A DNA stretch of 64,000 nt, taken from assembly GCA_038496445.1 (NCBI GenBank), contig JALMLS010000573.1:1-64000 (forward strand). The letters are read 5' to 3'. This DNA is from Trichosphaerium sp. ATCC 40318 (Eukaryota; Discosea; Flabellinia; Trichosidae). Every line of letters begins with the position of its first letter. Within the stretch, counting starts at the first letter, position 1. The notes under the pieces are model-generated. The model was not told the origin of the DNA, made no database searches, and was given only the letters and a program-made list of their open reading frames with translations. This document shows positions 1 through 11,468 of the stretch, piece after piece. A program made the translations under genes and the position numbers.

Positions 1-459
1 CTCCAAAGGATGTATGTAACGAATGTATCAAACAAGAAAAATGAAACAACATCAAGAATTACAAACGAAGATATAACATCAAAGAGTAAAGTTGTTTCAG
101 TTGATAACGGACCAAATTCTACAACACGTGAAGATACAACGACAGGAGGAAGTAGTGGTATTAAAAGCGGTACTGAAGAAAACTCAGAGAGTTCTGGGAC
201 ACTTGCAAGTGTCATAGAAGAACAATATGTCACTGGCGGTTTAGCACTTTCTTCATCACCAGGATCTTCAATCGCTTGTTCTGTTTCAGAATCAGGGACT
301 GCTGTACCTGAACCAACGTCTTCTATTGTTTCTGAAACACCTTCAAGTATGAGGAGTTACTCTGTTTCTGTTTCAGAATCACTTACACCAAGTGGTCAAA
401 GTACTCAAAGTAATCAAAGTGATAGTAGTAGCAGTAGTTCAGAAAGTGATGATTTGTAA
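1..459 (+). CDS. 3' end of a Ser/Thr-rich protein (partial)
   Basis: The frame is open from the first base of the window, so this is the last exon or exon part of a gene that starts upstream; the ATG at 10 is in the same frame but need not be the start. About 150 residues are visible. They are very rich in Ser, Thr and Glu and end in a poly-Ser/acidic tail (SSSSSSESDDL). No membrane segment, Cys pattern or known domain is seen. Such a tail is typical of a disordered, phosphorylatable C-terminus. The function cannot be told from this piece. Confidence 0.6.
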   Translation, partial: LQRMYVTNVSNKKNETTSRITNEDITSKSKVVSVDNGPNSTTREDTTTGGSSGIKSGTEENSESSGTLASVIEEQYVTGGLALSSSPGSSIACSVSESGTAVPEPTSSIVSETPSSMRSYSVSVSESLTPSGQSTQSNQSDSSSSSSESDDL

Positions 460-1120
460 ATAAAAAAATATCTATTCTGACCTTAAAACGTTGTCACGAC
501 AGTTTTTGTTGTTAGAATACGCGTGATTGTGGTACGTGTTGGCCTTAAATGTACTTTATACGGCAATCATCAAAACAGCTCAAAGTTCCTATGATGTCGA
601 GGAGAACGTACAATTACGTTGGTTATGTCGATATTACCGCGTTTTAACCAAAATACGTTCCAGATCTCACTTAGAAACCTAGCTACGACGTAACTGTTAG
701 AGAGGCGGTAAAACCGTAATATAATTGTATAGGTAGCGTGTAGGACTGATTTAGTTACTTTTGATGCGATAAAATTGTTTTGTGGTTTCCAGGTAGCTGT
801 AGCGCCTCAAATGTATCACTACGAGCGCACGTTAACATGAGATTTACCAGCGCATGTATTGCGAGTATTTCCAGTCGCAAAGAAGCTGTTGATTTAAAAA
901 AAGCTTTTTGACTAAGAGCGACCTACCCACACCTGCCCACTAATAGCAAAAAACACGACTAACGTCTCCCGAGCGTCTTTTCGTATACTGACTTGTTGTC
1001 AGAGTCTTGACAGCTGACGATTTATAACTCGGAAATGTCTAGTCGCTATACATCTAAGCCGTGGTTACGGTATATGACGGTGAGATGAGTTTTATACTTC
1101 TTTTAAGCTTAAACGCATAG
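460..1120. other. intergenic stretch, no clear gene
   Basis: No convincing coding exon is seen on either strand. The first exon and promoter of the downstream acyltransferase probably lie here, because its first recognisable exon (from about 1121) has no in-frame ATG. Confidence 0.4.
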
Positions 1121-3584
1121 GACGTATTACCTTGGCCTCTTTACCATATTCCACGCATTGCCTTGATAGCGTTTATCATATATAGCATCTTTGCGGTAAA
1201 CGCTATTTTCCTGCTGAATACTGTTTTTATTCTGCCATTTTCTCGACATTACTACCGTAAACTATCGGATAGCGTAGCAGACTGGTTATGGCCTATCTAT
1301 CCGTACCTTTGCGAATACATTTCAGGTACAAAAAATGACGGTGAAGCGAAATACTACACTACGACGCGTAAATAACTGTTTAAAGGTACAAGGTTTGTAT
1401 TTACAGGCGATATACTACCTAAAGAAGAAAACGCAATTATTGTATGCAACCACCAAGGTTATGCTGACTGGCTTATCCCTTTTTGTGTAGCAGATCGTAG
1501 GTACGTTTAATATTAAATAGCGGAAAATCTTTTCCCCTACGCACAACTGAAAAAGGCGCAAATTGGATTTTTTTTTTTGAACAGGCATGGATTTTTTTTT
1601 TCAGTTTTTGGGTTTTGTGGTAGTTTATGACTTTGTTTGTACCTTTAGGGAAGCTATGGGTAAGCTTAAGATTGTAATAAAGGGTGTGGTTAGGTATATT
1701 CCTTTTGTAGGAACAGGTGAGTTGGTGCAGACGAAGAAGAATTTTTTTTGTTTTGACATTTTATTTTTTGACACTTTGAAGGATTGTTGGCTCTTGGTTC
1801 TGTGTTCTTGGATAGAAATTGGGATAAAGATCAAGTTACAATCAATAAGGCATTTAAACGTCTTATCACGGATAAACTACCTTTCTGGTTTCTCTCGTTT
1901 CCAGGCACGACGCTAATATCTTTTTTTTTATTTTTGGGGGATTCTGTTATCCAAAAAATGGAATGTGATTAGTTTTGAGAGGTTAATTTACAGACCTCTT
2001 GTTTTATGTTTGTACAGCGGTTTCGTTAGTTTAAAAGGCAGCACTTAGTTTTTCATTTACATTGGTCGAACATTTTGACACTCATTTGATAAAAAAAAGC
2101 ATTTGACACGGGATTCACTGAAACAGTTCTCCTGATTAATTATTGCGCTCTTTTTACATACAGCGCTGCTTACTTGTTTACAAATATTTTTTTCACACCT
2201 ATGAAGCGTTGTATTACAATCACATTCGTATTGTTTATTCTTCTGACTTTGTCATTAGAAGGTACACGGTTCTCTGAAGAAAAATTGAAGGCATCTCAAG
2301 AATTTTGTAAAAAGAAAGATTTACCAGTCTTCAATAATGTGTTATACCCACGTGTCAAAGGTACGTTAACAGCACGTGAAAAAAAAAAACCAATTCTACT
2401 TTCCAAAAAACAAAACAAGAAAGAAGTCTTGTCTAAAGAGTATCTAACGTACTCACTCTTTTACTGAGAAGTAAAGTGGTTTTGTCTATTATTTATCCTT
2501 ATGTATAGGTCTTCGTGAAGCGATTAAAGTGTTGGGTCAGGACTTAGACGCAGTGTATTATTTTTTGTTGACGGTTTACTGACATTTCATAAATCTAATG
2601 CTCTTTATCTAGATATGACCTGACTGCTTGCTTTAATATAAATCCTGTACCAAATGTACCAATACCAGATTGGTACTACCTTCTATTTGGAGGTAAGAAC
2701 TCACAATACCCATTATTTTTATTAGCAAGAAAAAAACCCCAAAATATTCACACTTCTATTTGTTCAAACTTTTTTCGTTACTACCTCAAGTTTATTGTAC
2801 CTGATATACTATCAATCAAAATGTCACAAAACCATAATGAAGTTTTACAAACATACTTTAATGGGGCTGTGTGTAAAAACGAAGAATTTGAATGAATAGA
2901 ACATCAAATTTACTGAGCTTCTATTATCACCGAAAAAAACAATGTAAGGAGGTTATCAGTAATGACATACTTCATGCGTTTCGTAAATTGTGCTTGCTGT
3001 ATTTTAAAGTACTGTTTGCCAGGGCTTGCCACAGAGCATCTTTTAACTTTTTTTTTATAGGTAATAAGAAAGTTGTCATACACGTTAACATAAGGCGTGT
3101 ACCAATAAGTCAGATTCCAAAGGAGTCCAATGACATAAGTAAATGGATAGTTGATGTATTTGCAAGAAAAGATAAACTCATTCAACATTATAAAGAAAAT
3201 GGAAAGCTTCCTGGATCAATTGTACGCAATCGTCTTTTTTTTTTTTTTACTTTGTCAGAAAAAGTCAGATTTCTTGTTTTCCTCAACCCACGTGCCGACT
3301 ACATTTGTGAAAAACCAAAAAGCGTGTGCATATAGTTGGGACAGATAATTATAAGGGTATTTTTCATGTGTTATACACGTGTGAAAGTATTTCTTTTTCT
3401 GTGTTGTACTTTTGTTTTTTGTTGCTTTTCCTTCTTTTTTCTGACTTTTTCCCCGCTCTAGGTACATGACCCTTACACAGAAAAAAGAAGGAAAAGAACA
3501 GAATTGAGCATCATAAGATGGTTAACTACGAATATAGTTGTAGTTGTACTGCTCTTTTGGATAGCGTATAAGTGCCTGTATTGA
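1121..3584 (+). CDS. 1-acyl-glycerol-3-phosphate acyltransferase (LPAAT/LCLAT-like, PlsC family)
   Basis: Membrane enzyme that acylates lysophosphatidic or other lysophospholipids, probably in the ER. Exons I can join: 1121-1325 (hydrophobic N-terminus), 1386-1500 (motif I NHQGYADW), 1649-1716, 1782-1904, 2259-2360, 2509-2554, 2613-2692, 3061-3221 and 3462-3584. Motif III FPEGTR is split by an intron: FP ends at 1904 and EGTR begins at 2259. This intron starts with GC (GCACGA), not GT. LYPRVKG and DAVYDLT follow, as in AGPAT3/4/5 and LCLAT1 relatives. The last exon is basic and ends with one hydrophobic helix (IVVVVLLFWIAY) and stop TGA. All listed junctions after 1386 keep frame. The start codon lies upstream in an exon I cannot place. 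Confidence 0.88.
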
Positions 3585-4375
3585 AAGAACAAAAAAAAAA
3601 ACAAACTGTAAAATAAAATTATGAATTGGTGCAACCCTTTTTTCCTTTGCTTTTTCCTCTGTCTACAATAAACTAGTAATTTATTTTTATATATGACATT
3701 ACTACAATCATATTTCTCCAATCAAACTCAGAATTGTGTTGACACAAACCTGGGTTCCTTGTTGTTATCTCCAATTGGCGAGATTGGAAACACTTTTAAG
3801 TTCAAGTTTTTAATCCTCTCTTTAGTGTATCCGTACCTGAGAAGCACCTAAAAAATCCTGTAAGCGTTTGATGTAATATGTAATCGCTGAGTACGTTTTG
3901 GATATTAGTGAGTGGAAAGCATTGTTGTCCAACAGCAGTCGTGAAAGGTTCAAGTAATGTGCTGAACTATTGTTTTTATTAGCAACCAATTTTATATCAT
4001 AAAAGACAAAGACTGTTGAGCCAATAGAAAAGAAAGAAACTGTATGCCCTTGATCTGCGGTAGCTCTTTATAAAAAGGAACCTATTTGCAGTGCAACTAT
4101 TCATTGCAAAAGACAATTGCAAGTGCAACATTCTGGGTTTTTTCTGGATAAGTTGAGGAACGTACATCAATATTCTCTTGAACTAAGTTACCAGCAGAAA
4201 CTCTTGTGTAATCCATGCTATCGGATACGTATGGTATGTCAAGTTTTAAATCGTTTGCTATACGAAATACTGTTAGGAATGACAGTAAAGTTAAAAAGAA
4301 AATACCTTTACTCGTTCTTATCTCATACAATTGTCCAAGCGGCTTTGAAATGTTGTTAGATTTATAACAAGTAGT
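3585..4375. other. intergenic region between convergent genes
   Basis: This 790-base gap lies between the acyltransferase stop and the arrestin stop on the other strand. It holds AT-rich sequence and no exon that I can support. Both 3' untranslated regions must lie here. Confidence 0.4.
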
Positions 4376-6552
4376 TTAGTAGTATTGTATGTGTACCGTA
4401 TCATAAAGTTTATATTGCTCTGTTGGACGGCGTGTGAGAATGACAGGAGTTCTCACTTTCACTTTTTGAGCAAATGCTGTAACAAACAGTAAGTAGGTTT
4501 AGAAGAGTGTCGCAATGGTAGCACGTGGGTACATTTAAAAATGATAAGATCTGCTGCCAGAGTATACTCAATAGACGCAATATAAGCCACGTCTTGAGGT
4601 ATTGTAGGTGGTAAGTTGTGAGGTATCTTCATGTTAACTGTTAGCGTTTTTGTCTCTCCTGGTAGAACTGGAAAACAACTTTCATCTTGTATGTGACATT
4701 TCTTCATTGGTAGAAGTTGATTTCTGGTGTGTATTGTTCTCAGGTGGCTTGCATGAGCTGTAACTAATCCACGTATTTCAACAATCATTTTTTGAACTGG
4801 TTCTGAAGAGTTATTTACGATTGTCTGTGAAGTAAAAAAAAGACTTGTAAGCAGAGATAGTATGGTAACAACGACAAAACTAAATCAAAATGTTTTTTAA
4901 CGTACTACAGTATATGAAAGGTTTTCTCCAATATAACAAGGTTGTTCAACATGCAAATTAAGCGATACTTGACCTTCATTGTACTTATCTAGTAACAGAA
5001 TAAGGATGGCAAAAAGAATAAGGCAATCACTAACAATATTAGATTAACGTACCTCCTTGTGCTTTATTGACTTCTATCATTGGAACAGATGGAGGAGGCG
5101 TTATCACAGTGATTTCCTATAAACCATTTGCATACAGTGTTAAGGGTTAAGACGTACCCTTGATTTCACTTTGGGTATTTTGAAGACACCTTTACCAGGT
5201 GTTTTTGCTCGTATTAGATAGTTACACCATGCATGTGCAGCTCTAAATGACGGTGGTACTTGAAGAGGTATAGTAAACTCAAAGGGCCATACATTTTCAC
5301 CTGCATCAGCACTTGACTACAAACACGTTTTTAGTAAGAGAGGTAACATTAAATATACATCATGTACCTCTGGAAAAAATCGAAGTGAGTTATAAAAGAA
5401 AACAATCTCTTCTCTGTATGTATCAGTGTGTCTATTATCACCACTTCCCTATGCGAATGAAATTAATATTTTGGAAGAAAACACATTGAACTTACATGTG
5501 TTTCTGTCCACCAACAAATTTGAGCACCTGAAATAATCACTTGCAAAGAATTATTAGAACAATGCCAAGAAAAAAAAAACCACGTGTTTGAATACTAACA
5601 ACAACTTACATTCTATCCAAGGTATCTTTTTCTTCATGGGTAAATTACACACAAGAACTCCTCGAACTGTCTACATAGAAAAGATAAATAAAAAAATAAA
5701 GCTAAGTCACAACGGTTGGCATTGACGTCTTTGGATAGTAAACACTGATTAAAAAAAAGAAGGAAGGATTTAAGATTGTTGTACCTCTCCAGGTTGGTAA
5801 ACTTCTTTTTCTAGCACAGTCCGCATTTGTCCCAAGCCAAGATTAAAGCGCCTTGCGCGACTATATGGCGTCGTTATCAACAACAGAAAGAAAACGAAGT
5901 GCAACAGAAAAAAGAAAAAAAAGCTGTTTTTGTACTTTGTTGATAATGGACCACGTTTGAATGATAGTTTTATGTGCAAATCTATATGTTCACCACTAGC
6001 ATTTTCCTTCAAGACAACAGTCAAACATTTTAACCAGTTTTAGGCTTTGTTTGCGTACTGTTAACTTGATATGCTTATCATGAATGCTACCTTCCGTTAT
6101 TGTATTGATACTATGTGTGGTTAGTCGATTAAGCTTAATTAAACGGTTTTTGGTATTACGGAATCTGTATATCTCCTAAATGTCTGTTCTTAAACAGTTT
6201 TTTACCCTTGACGTGAATGAGAAGGTTGTTTTGCTCGCAATCAGGCACTTCCATCAAATATTCTTTAAACCACTACCAAAACGGTTAAAAATGTTACATT
6301 ACGATTAAACGAGCGCAGTTTACGTATATAGAACCTTCAACGGGACTCGTTTCTTTAGTTCGGAATTTTGTGGTTTGGTTTGTCTCACAGTCGAGCGTTA
6401 GATTGCAAAACACTAACGTAGCGATTAAAGGTTGGCATACTGGCTTCTGGCGCACCTTCTCCTTTAAAGGAGACATTAGACACGCTTATAACTTGAATAT
6501 AAAGCTGTCCTTGTGTTCCAGAAACGCCAGCGGCAGTAGGTGTCTCAGCCAT
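4376..6552 (-). CDS. C2 domain-arrestin fusion protein (AdcB/AdcC-like)
   Basis: Multi-exon gene read on the minus strand, from ATG at 6552 to TAA at 4378-4376. The N-terminus (MAETPTAAGV... GQLYIQVISVSNVSFKGE, then FRTKETSP, then EVPDCEQNNLLIHVKG, then NWLK... ASGEHIDLHIKLSF) reads as a complete C2 domain. An arrestin fold follows: RTVLEKEVYQPGE begins arrestin-N, with TETHGSG and WPFEFTIPLQVPPSF later. The arrestin-C half contains MIVEIRGLVTAH, LPGETKTL and IPQDVAYIASIEYTL. The protein ends in TPVILTRRPTEQYKLYD. C2-arrestin fusions are known in Dictyostelium (AdcB, AdcC), where they are calcium- and lipid-responsive membrane adaptors. Membrane recruitment is therefore a reasonable inference, especially with a GPCR gene 10 kb away. 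Exact exon ends in the C2 part are less certain than in the arrestin part. Confidence 0.82.
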
Positions 6553-7201
6553 GTGTAATGAATGCGTTCTGGTTTTTGGGTTAACCCGATACAGTTTTGC
6601 ACAAAAAGGAGAACTGTTGAATTGCCCGATTCCTAAAAGTTTGGTACCATCATTCGCATCAGAAAAATGTTATGTTAACTTGACTATTTACTAATCACTT
6701 GTAGGATAGGGTGGGGAGCTGCCTAGGATTCTGGAAAAATCCAAACTTTTTTTTGGGTCAAATATTGTAGAAATCGGGCCTCGAAGGGTTCTTACGAATT
6801 CATGAAGACCCAAAAAAGCAGCACAATACCCAAACTTCTTAACCTTTTACAGATAGTTAGATCAACAGAATTTTCAGCAACAGACATGTCATCAGAAAAC
6901 TAATCAGTAAAGGAAGCATCTCTTCTGGAAATTCCGGGACCTTATGCGTCTCCAGACATGCCTGAAAGCCATTCGCTTATTTGCACTGTATACCCTTGAT
7001 ACGGCACACGGAGGATTACTGTCAAAGATATCAGTACGGCTACAGCAGAGGAAATAAGCGAAAAACAATGTAGAACAACTAAATACATGTTCAACGTCAT
7101 AAAATCAGCGAGCGAATACGTAATGTGCTTTTTAACTATTTATCACGTGATTATTTTAAAGAAAGGGAATTTGTTTTTTCCCAATTGACTTTTTTTTTCA
7201 G
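6553..7201. other. divergent promoter region and unplaced 5' exons
   Basis: This stretch separates the minus-strand arrestin ATG from the first firm exon of the plus-strand tail-anchored gene. It must hold the arrestin promoter and the start of the next gene. A short open stretch at about 6900-7050 could be an exon, but no splice pair that keeps frame could be settled. Confidence 0.35.
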
Positions 7202-7802
7202 GAAAAAGGATTTTCGTTGGTCGTGGAGTGTCAAGGTGATGAAGTTTTGGTTGAGATTATACACCCTGATGTATTCAAACAGTTGAGAAAGTTTAATTTA
7301 GTTTTACGGCAAGATACAGTTGATAAACAAGAGATAACAGAAGAAGCAGTAAGTGAAGTTTTTCCTTTAACTGAACTAGTTTTTATCATGATTTGCAAGC
7401 ACTGTCTTAGTGTTTACTTCCCCGCTTTAAGCCCTGAGAGATCAAGTATGGCTACTACGTCGGTTTTGGCATTAAAGCGGCCTTTGGGAAGCAGTTATTT
7501 ATTGACTAGTAAAACAAAATTTCGTATTTGTTAAATACTGTTCTTAGGTCATTTCGTTGAGTAGAAGGGTTGAAGATCTGGAAGAGCAGTTGCTTAAACA
7601 AATCCATAAAACAAAGCGGATGGAGATTATATTAACAAATCAATCCAGAGTGATAAAGGAGTTAAAGGAGGAAACAAAAACAAGAAATGATCCAATAATT
7701 GCAAAGAAAAATGATGATTATTCTGTTGGCTCTCTTGGTACAGGTGATTGGTTAAATGTTGTCCTTGTGGCAACTATTGTGTCACTTCTTGTATTGAAGT
7801 AG
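7202..7802 (+). CDS. tail-anchored coiled-coil protein, unknown function (5' end unresolved)
   Basis: Two exons are firm. The first starts after a poly-T/CAG acceptor at 7201 (EKGFSLVVECQGDEVLVEII...). It ends at the donor GTAAGT near 7350. The second resumes at about 7549 after TTCTTAG and runs to TAG at 7802. The second exon encodes a heptad-like Glu/Lys coiled coil (RRVEDLEEQLLKQIHK and onwards). It closes with one hydrophobic helix, WLNVVLVATIVSLLVLK, right at the C-terminus. That is the layout of a tail-anchored membrane protein with its coil in the cytosol, as in SNARE-like or tether proteins, but no SNARE zero-layer pattern is evident. I do not recognise the family. Confidence 0.6.
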
Positions 7803-8098
7803 TTGCTTAAAGACATAAACGTTGTATCAACCCTGTTTGCACGTGAATACGCTGTTAAGACGAATGTACTTTCGCTTTTGCATGTGGCGTTTGTGGCAAG
7901 CATCATCAACTCGTATTAATAAAGTGTAATACACCAACAAAGCCATGCATAAATTTAAACTTGCTTGTACGTTAATTGTTTGCTTTTACGGTAAAGCAAA
8001 GTCTTGTACTTTCTGGCTTCTGAGTCCCACCTCCTTTAAGTTGGTACTCAAAAAATAACAGATAAGACTTGTAATGACGAAATGATAATAGTTTATTG

Positions 8099-10330
8099 TT
8101 ATTGAGTAACACGAACAAACACCCATTGTTGATCTCCATTGTTAGTAATTGCTGCCATTTTAGCCTAAATTACAATGTTAAGCTACATAAATATCAATCA
8201 CGTGACGTACACTCTGACGTCTTGAGCGCCAACACCTCCATAAAGTGCTCTTGCAGGGGTATACGAAGGTGTTAAAAGTGTAAGTACAATGTTGCCATTG
8301 ACAACAGTTTTCTTAAATCGCTGGTTTATATTACTAGAGCTGCATGCCCACAAGTGTACATTGCTTCCAGGACCACCGCCATCAAGGCAAAATTGAGTAT
8401 TTCTCTTTTGGTAAGAAAAAAGACCGTCACCACGTGGTAATTCGATCCAATGTTGGTTGTTGTTATTCACTCTGTAGTTCCAGAGATACACCTATGTAAG
8501 AAAAGTCATTCAAAGAAAGAAAACTAAGTATACAGTTGGAAAGTCACGTGCGTCATTGCCACTTGCTCCACCCTGGTTCCCATCTAATGCAAAAGCCAAG
8601 TTGTTACTCTTTCTGATACTAAACATATTGCTACTTGGCATTGACGTAGGTCCGTTGTATGGTTTCAAACAACCATTTGCAACAAAATGTTGAATAGTTC
8701 CACAGCATTGTGCTTGAGCTTTGCGTGAGAACCTATCAAACTTATAGTCTCTGTAAAACATTGTTAAACAAGTATTGTATTTGTAATTGCGTAAAATCTT
8801 ACGGATTATTTGTGAGACCTGCCATGATACCTTTATTGTCATGATTACATCCTGAACTATGTCCAATCTCGTGACCAATACAGCGTCTCAACCCTGGGGC
8901 TCGTTGCCAAGAGCACTGAGCTTTTGAGGAGGTCTATAAAAGATAAGTGAAGTTCTTTTTAGCAATGTAATACTATGTTGCGTACACATAAGTTGTTCGA
9001 AGTCGCCGCTCCAGCACGACTTGAATGTTGACAATCGTTCAATAAAATACCTGCTGCGGTATTTGATGGAACATTTAAGTCAGACCTCCAAGTGTTAAAA
9101 GAAGACAATAGTCCTGAAGGGCATTCTCCTGATGCATAAGAACGTGTATTCCATGCTTCAGGTCCTATTATATGTTAGCTTAATAGTTTTAATAAAAAGA
9201 AAAGTGTACCTGAAGTTTCTCTGACCTCAAGTGCAACAACAGTCACGCGAAGGTTCTAGCTAATGTAAGTTACATCTAAGAGTGAGAGTAGATTCAGTAC
9301 AAAGTCAGATTCGTAAAAGATACCCACATCCATCATTGCTAGCAAATAAATGTTCAGAAAGGTAGAGGAATAAAAGATAGTACCTGTTTGAACATAAGCC
9401 AAAGTTTGAGCAGCAGTTCCAGTCCGTTGTTGAAATCCCACGTTAGCAGCAATGGCAAGAGTGAGTTCGTGTTTTGATTGTGGACAAGGTAGCTTTGGGG
9501 GCGAAAAAGGAAGCGTGTCGCCTTCGGGGATGCCAACCCTGCGAATAGTTGCATTAAAAGTCAAGTAGTACAACTTAAGGCTACGTACCTTTTGCTGATC
9601 GAGTGTTGGCTCTCCATCTCGCTTTTGAAAGAGCCAGTAGATTCTCTTTTCAGGTGTTAAAAATGGAGAGATGGAACAAAAGAAGTACCTCAATAGTAAG
9701 TAAGATGCACTTCCAGCTTTCGACAAGTGATTTTGTGACATGAACCTTTTGTGCCTGATAAAAACACGTGTTAGAAGCCCAATGATATTTTTGTATTACC
9801 TTGATACAGCGTCGAAATCAATACGCTTGTTGTTCAATGTAAAGCCGCCAGTGAAAGTACCATCATCACGTGTGATGAAACGCAAATCAAGATGAAAATC
9901 ACCGATTGCCTTGTACATGTTCGAAGGGATTGGTAGAAACGTCCTGTTCCCTCCATTCTGTACAACAATCTAATACAAGTCAACGAGAATTCGATGGATA
10001 GGTGAGTACGACTGTGGCTAATGAGGTCGTTTGTGTTGGCGTACCTTGGCACATGAGAAAAGATTGAGTGTTGAACACAAGTAAATGTCCAGTTTTTGCC
10101 ATTTTCGAACTTGAAAATCATCTCTCCTTCACGTGGAAACGCTCTCTTTAATCCATCAATTGGTTGAAATGATACTATACCACGCGTTAAATAATAATAC
10201 GATAGCGAAGTACGAGTTTATACTGCGGATCCGTACTTTCGTCGATAACGTCAACATGTTGAGTGTTATCCCAGTACTCTTGGTCCCAGCAACAAACAAC
10301 TATCACTAGCGCCACTATTCGAGTCAGTCA
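8099..10330 (-). CDS. secreted metzincin-type zinc metalloprotease with C-terminal ricin B-type lectin domain
   Basis: Minus-strand multi-exon gene; the stop TAA is 8101-8099. Near 8870 the translation gives HEIGHSSGCNHD, the HExxHxxGxxHD zinc site of metzincins, followed by GIMAG as a likely Met-turn. Upstream exons carry ELTLAIAANVGF and VVALEVRETSGPEAWNTRSY, which look like the rest of a reprolysin/M72-like core. Further upstream lies a possible propeptide. About 25 codons before the end of the first visible exon (near 10290) lies a hydrophobic leader (IVALVIVVCCW), so the protein is probably secreted. After the protease come a linker with several Cys and a beta-trefoil with QxW-type motifs (NNQHWIEL, CLDGGGPGSNVHLWAC, GDQQWVFV). 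The lectin part probably docks the protease on glycans. The start codon is not resolved. The last intron, before the GDQQWVFV exon, has a poorly defined donor. Confidence 0.8.
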
Positions 10331-10897
10331 AGATTTACATTTAGGTTCATTTCGCAGTTACGTATAGTAAATATCCTTATCATGAGCTTATGGTGTTGTT
10401 TGAGATAATATTTTGATTGTACTGACACATGTGAACTGGTACCAGGGTATGCCAGGGACACTACCTAATACCTTTTCAAATCGAATACACTCAAAATTAA
10501 CAGTTAGCCTTTTTGGTGTCCATGTAGCCTTTTTATAAAAGTACTAGCGGCAGCTAGCGATAGTTCTACCATGACGTCATAAAACCGATAGTATCTTGTA
10601 TTAAACTGCATTGTGGTTAGTGTCAATTGGTTTCATTTTAAAATCAATTTTCCGTAATGACAGTTGGGATAATTTGATCACGTGATAAAACTGTTGGTTT
10701 TATCGTTATCTATTCAAGACAACATTTAGGACTAGCCCAATAACTTATCGGGTAGATGAAGGTAAATACGACTACCACACGGTAGTTCTTTCCAAGTAGT
10801 GGTTATAGTTGTTCGCCCATGTACACCTACATAACATGAAATGCAAAAGAGTAAATTTTATTCAGCGTTTGACAAAAGTCAAATAGTTGTTTGGAAT
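10331..10897. other. intergenic, no gene seen
   Basis: Presumed promoter region of the minus-strand metalloprotease. It contains a CACGTG palindrome at about 10680 in the context GATCACGTGAT. No coding exon is supported. Confidence 0.35.
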
Positions 10898-11110
10898 ACA
10901 ACGGACCTACGTCAATGCCAAGCAGCGATATGTTTAGCATCAGAAAGTGCAATATGTTGCATTTAGCTTTAGATGGTAATGGTGGAGAAGGTGGCAAGAA
11001 CGCATGTACCTGACTTGCAATTATAGTTCCACAACTTGTGCTTGAGATATGTATGATCTGTATACAGTTTTATCAGAACTTAACTGCTTACGGATTATTT
11101 GGTTATTTAT
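10898..11110 (+). pseudogene. rearranged relic of the metzincin-lectin gene
   Basis: From 10898 to 11013 the plus strand reads YNGPTSMPSSDMFSIRK, then LALDGNGGEGGKNACT and a stop. This closely matches the linker/lectin junction of the functional gene, which is on the minus strand near 8540-8660. The next stretch, 11025-11110, instead matches the plus strand of 8695-8815, with shared words ATAGTTCCACA and CTTACGGATTATTTG. The two parts are therefore in opposite orientation relative to the parent gene and have drifted. It is a duplicated, internally inverted and decayed fragment. Nothing around it restores a reading frame. Confidence 0.75.
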
Positions 11111-11468
11111 TTTGTAATTGTAACTCTACATGATAAGTTGGGACTCTAGAACATGCGGTTCTAAAATAGTTCAAAGGAAGAGTATTTCTAATCAATCGTT
11201 TCTAGTACAACAACACTATCGCCTAAATACTCTTCCATCGATGCACAAATCTCAACTTTGGCAGCTCGGATTTAGACTGCCTCCAGCACGTGACACAAAT
11301 CCTATCTGATATACATGTAAAAGCAGGTACAAGAAGTTATTCACCATACTCTACAAGACAAATAATAAGACGCAAGTCTGCGAGTTAGAAGAATTCTGTT
11401 GACTATGATCTTTTAACTTTCTTTGTACTTTTCTGTTGGTATTCAAATAGTGTTAATTATAATTTCAA

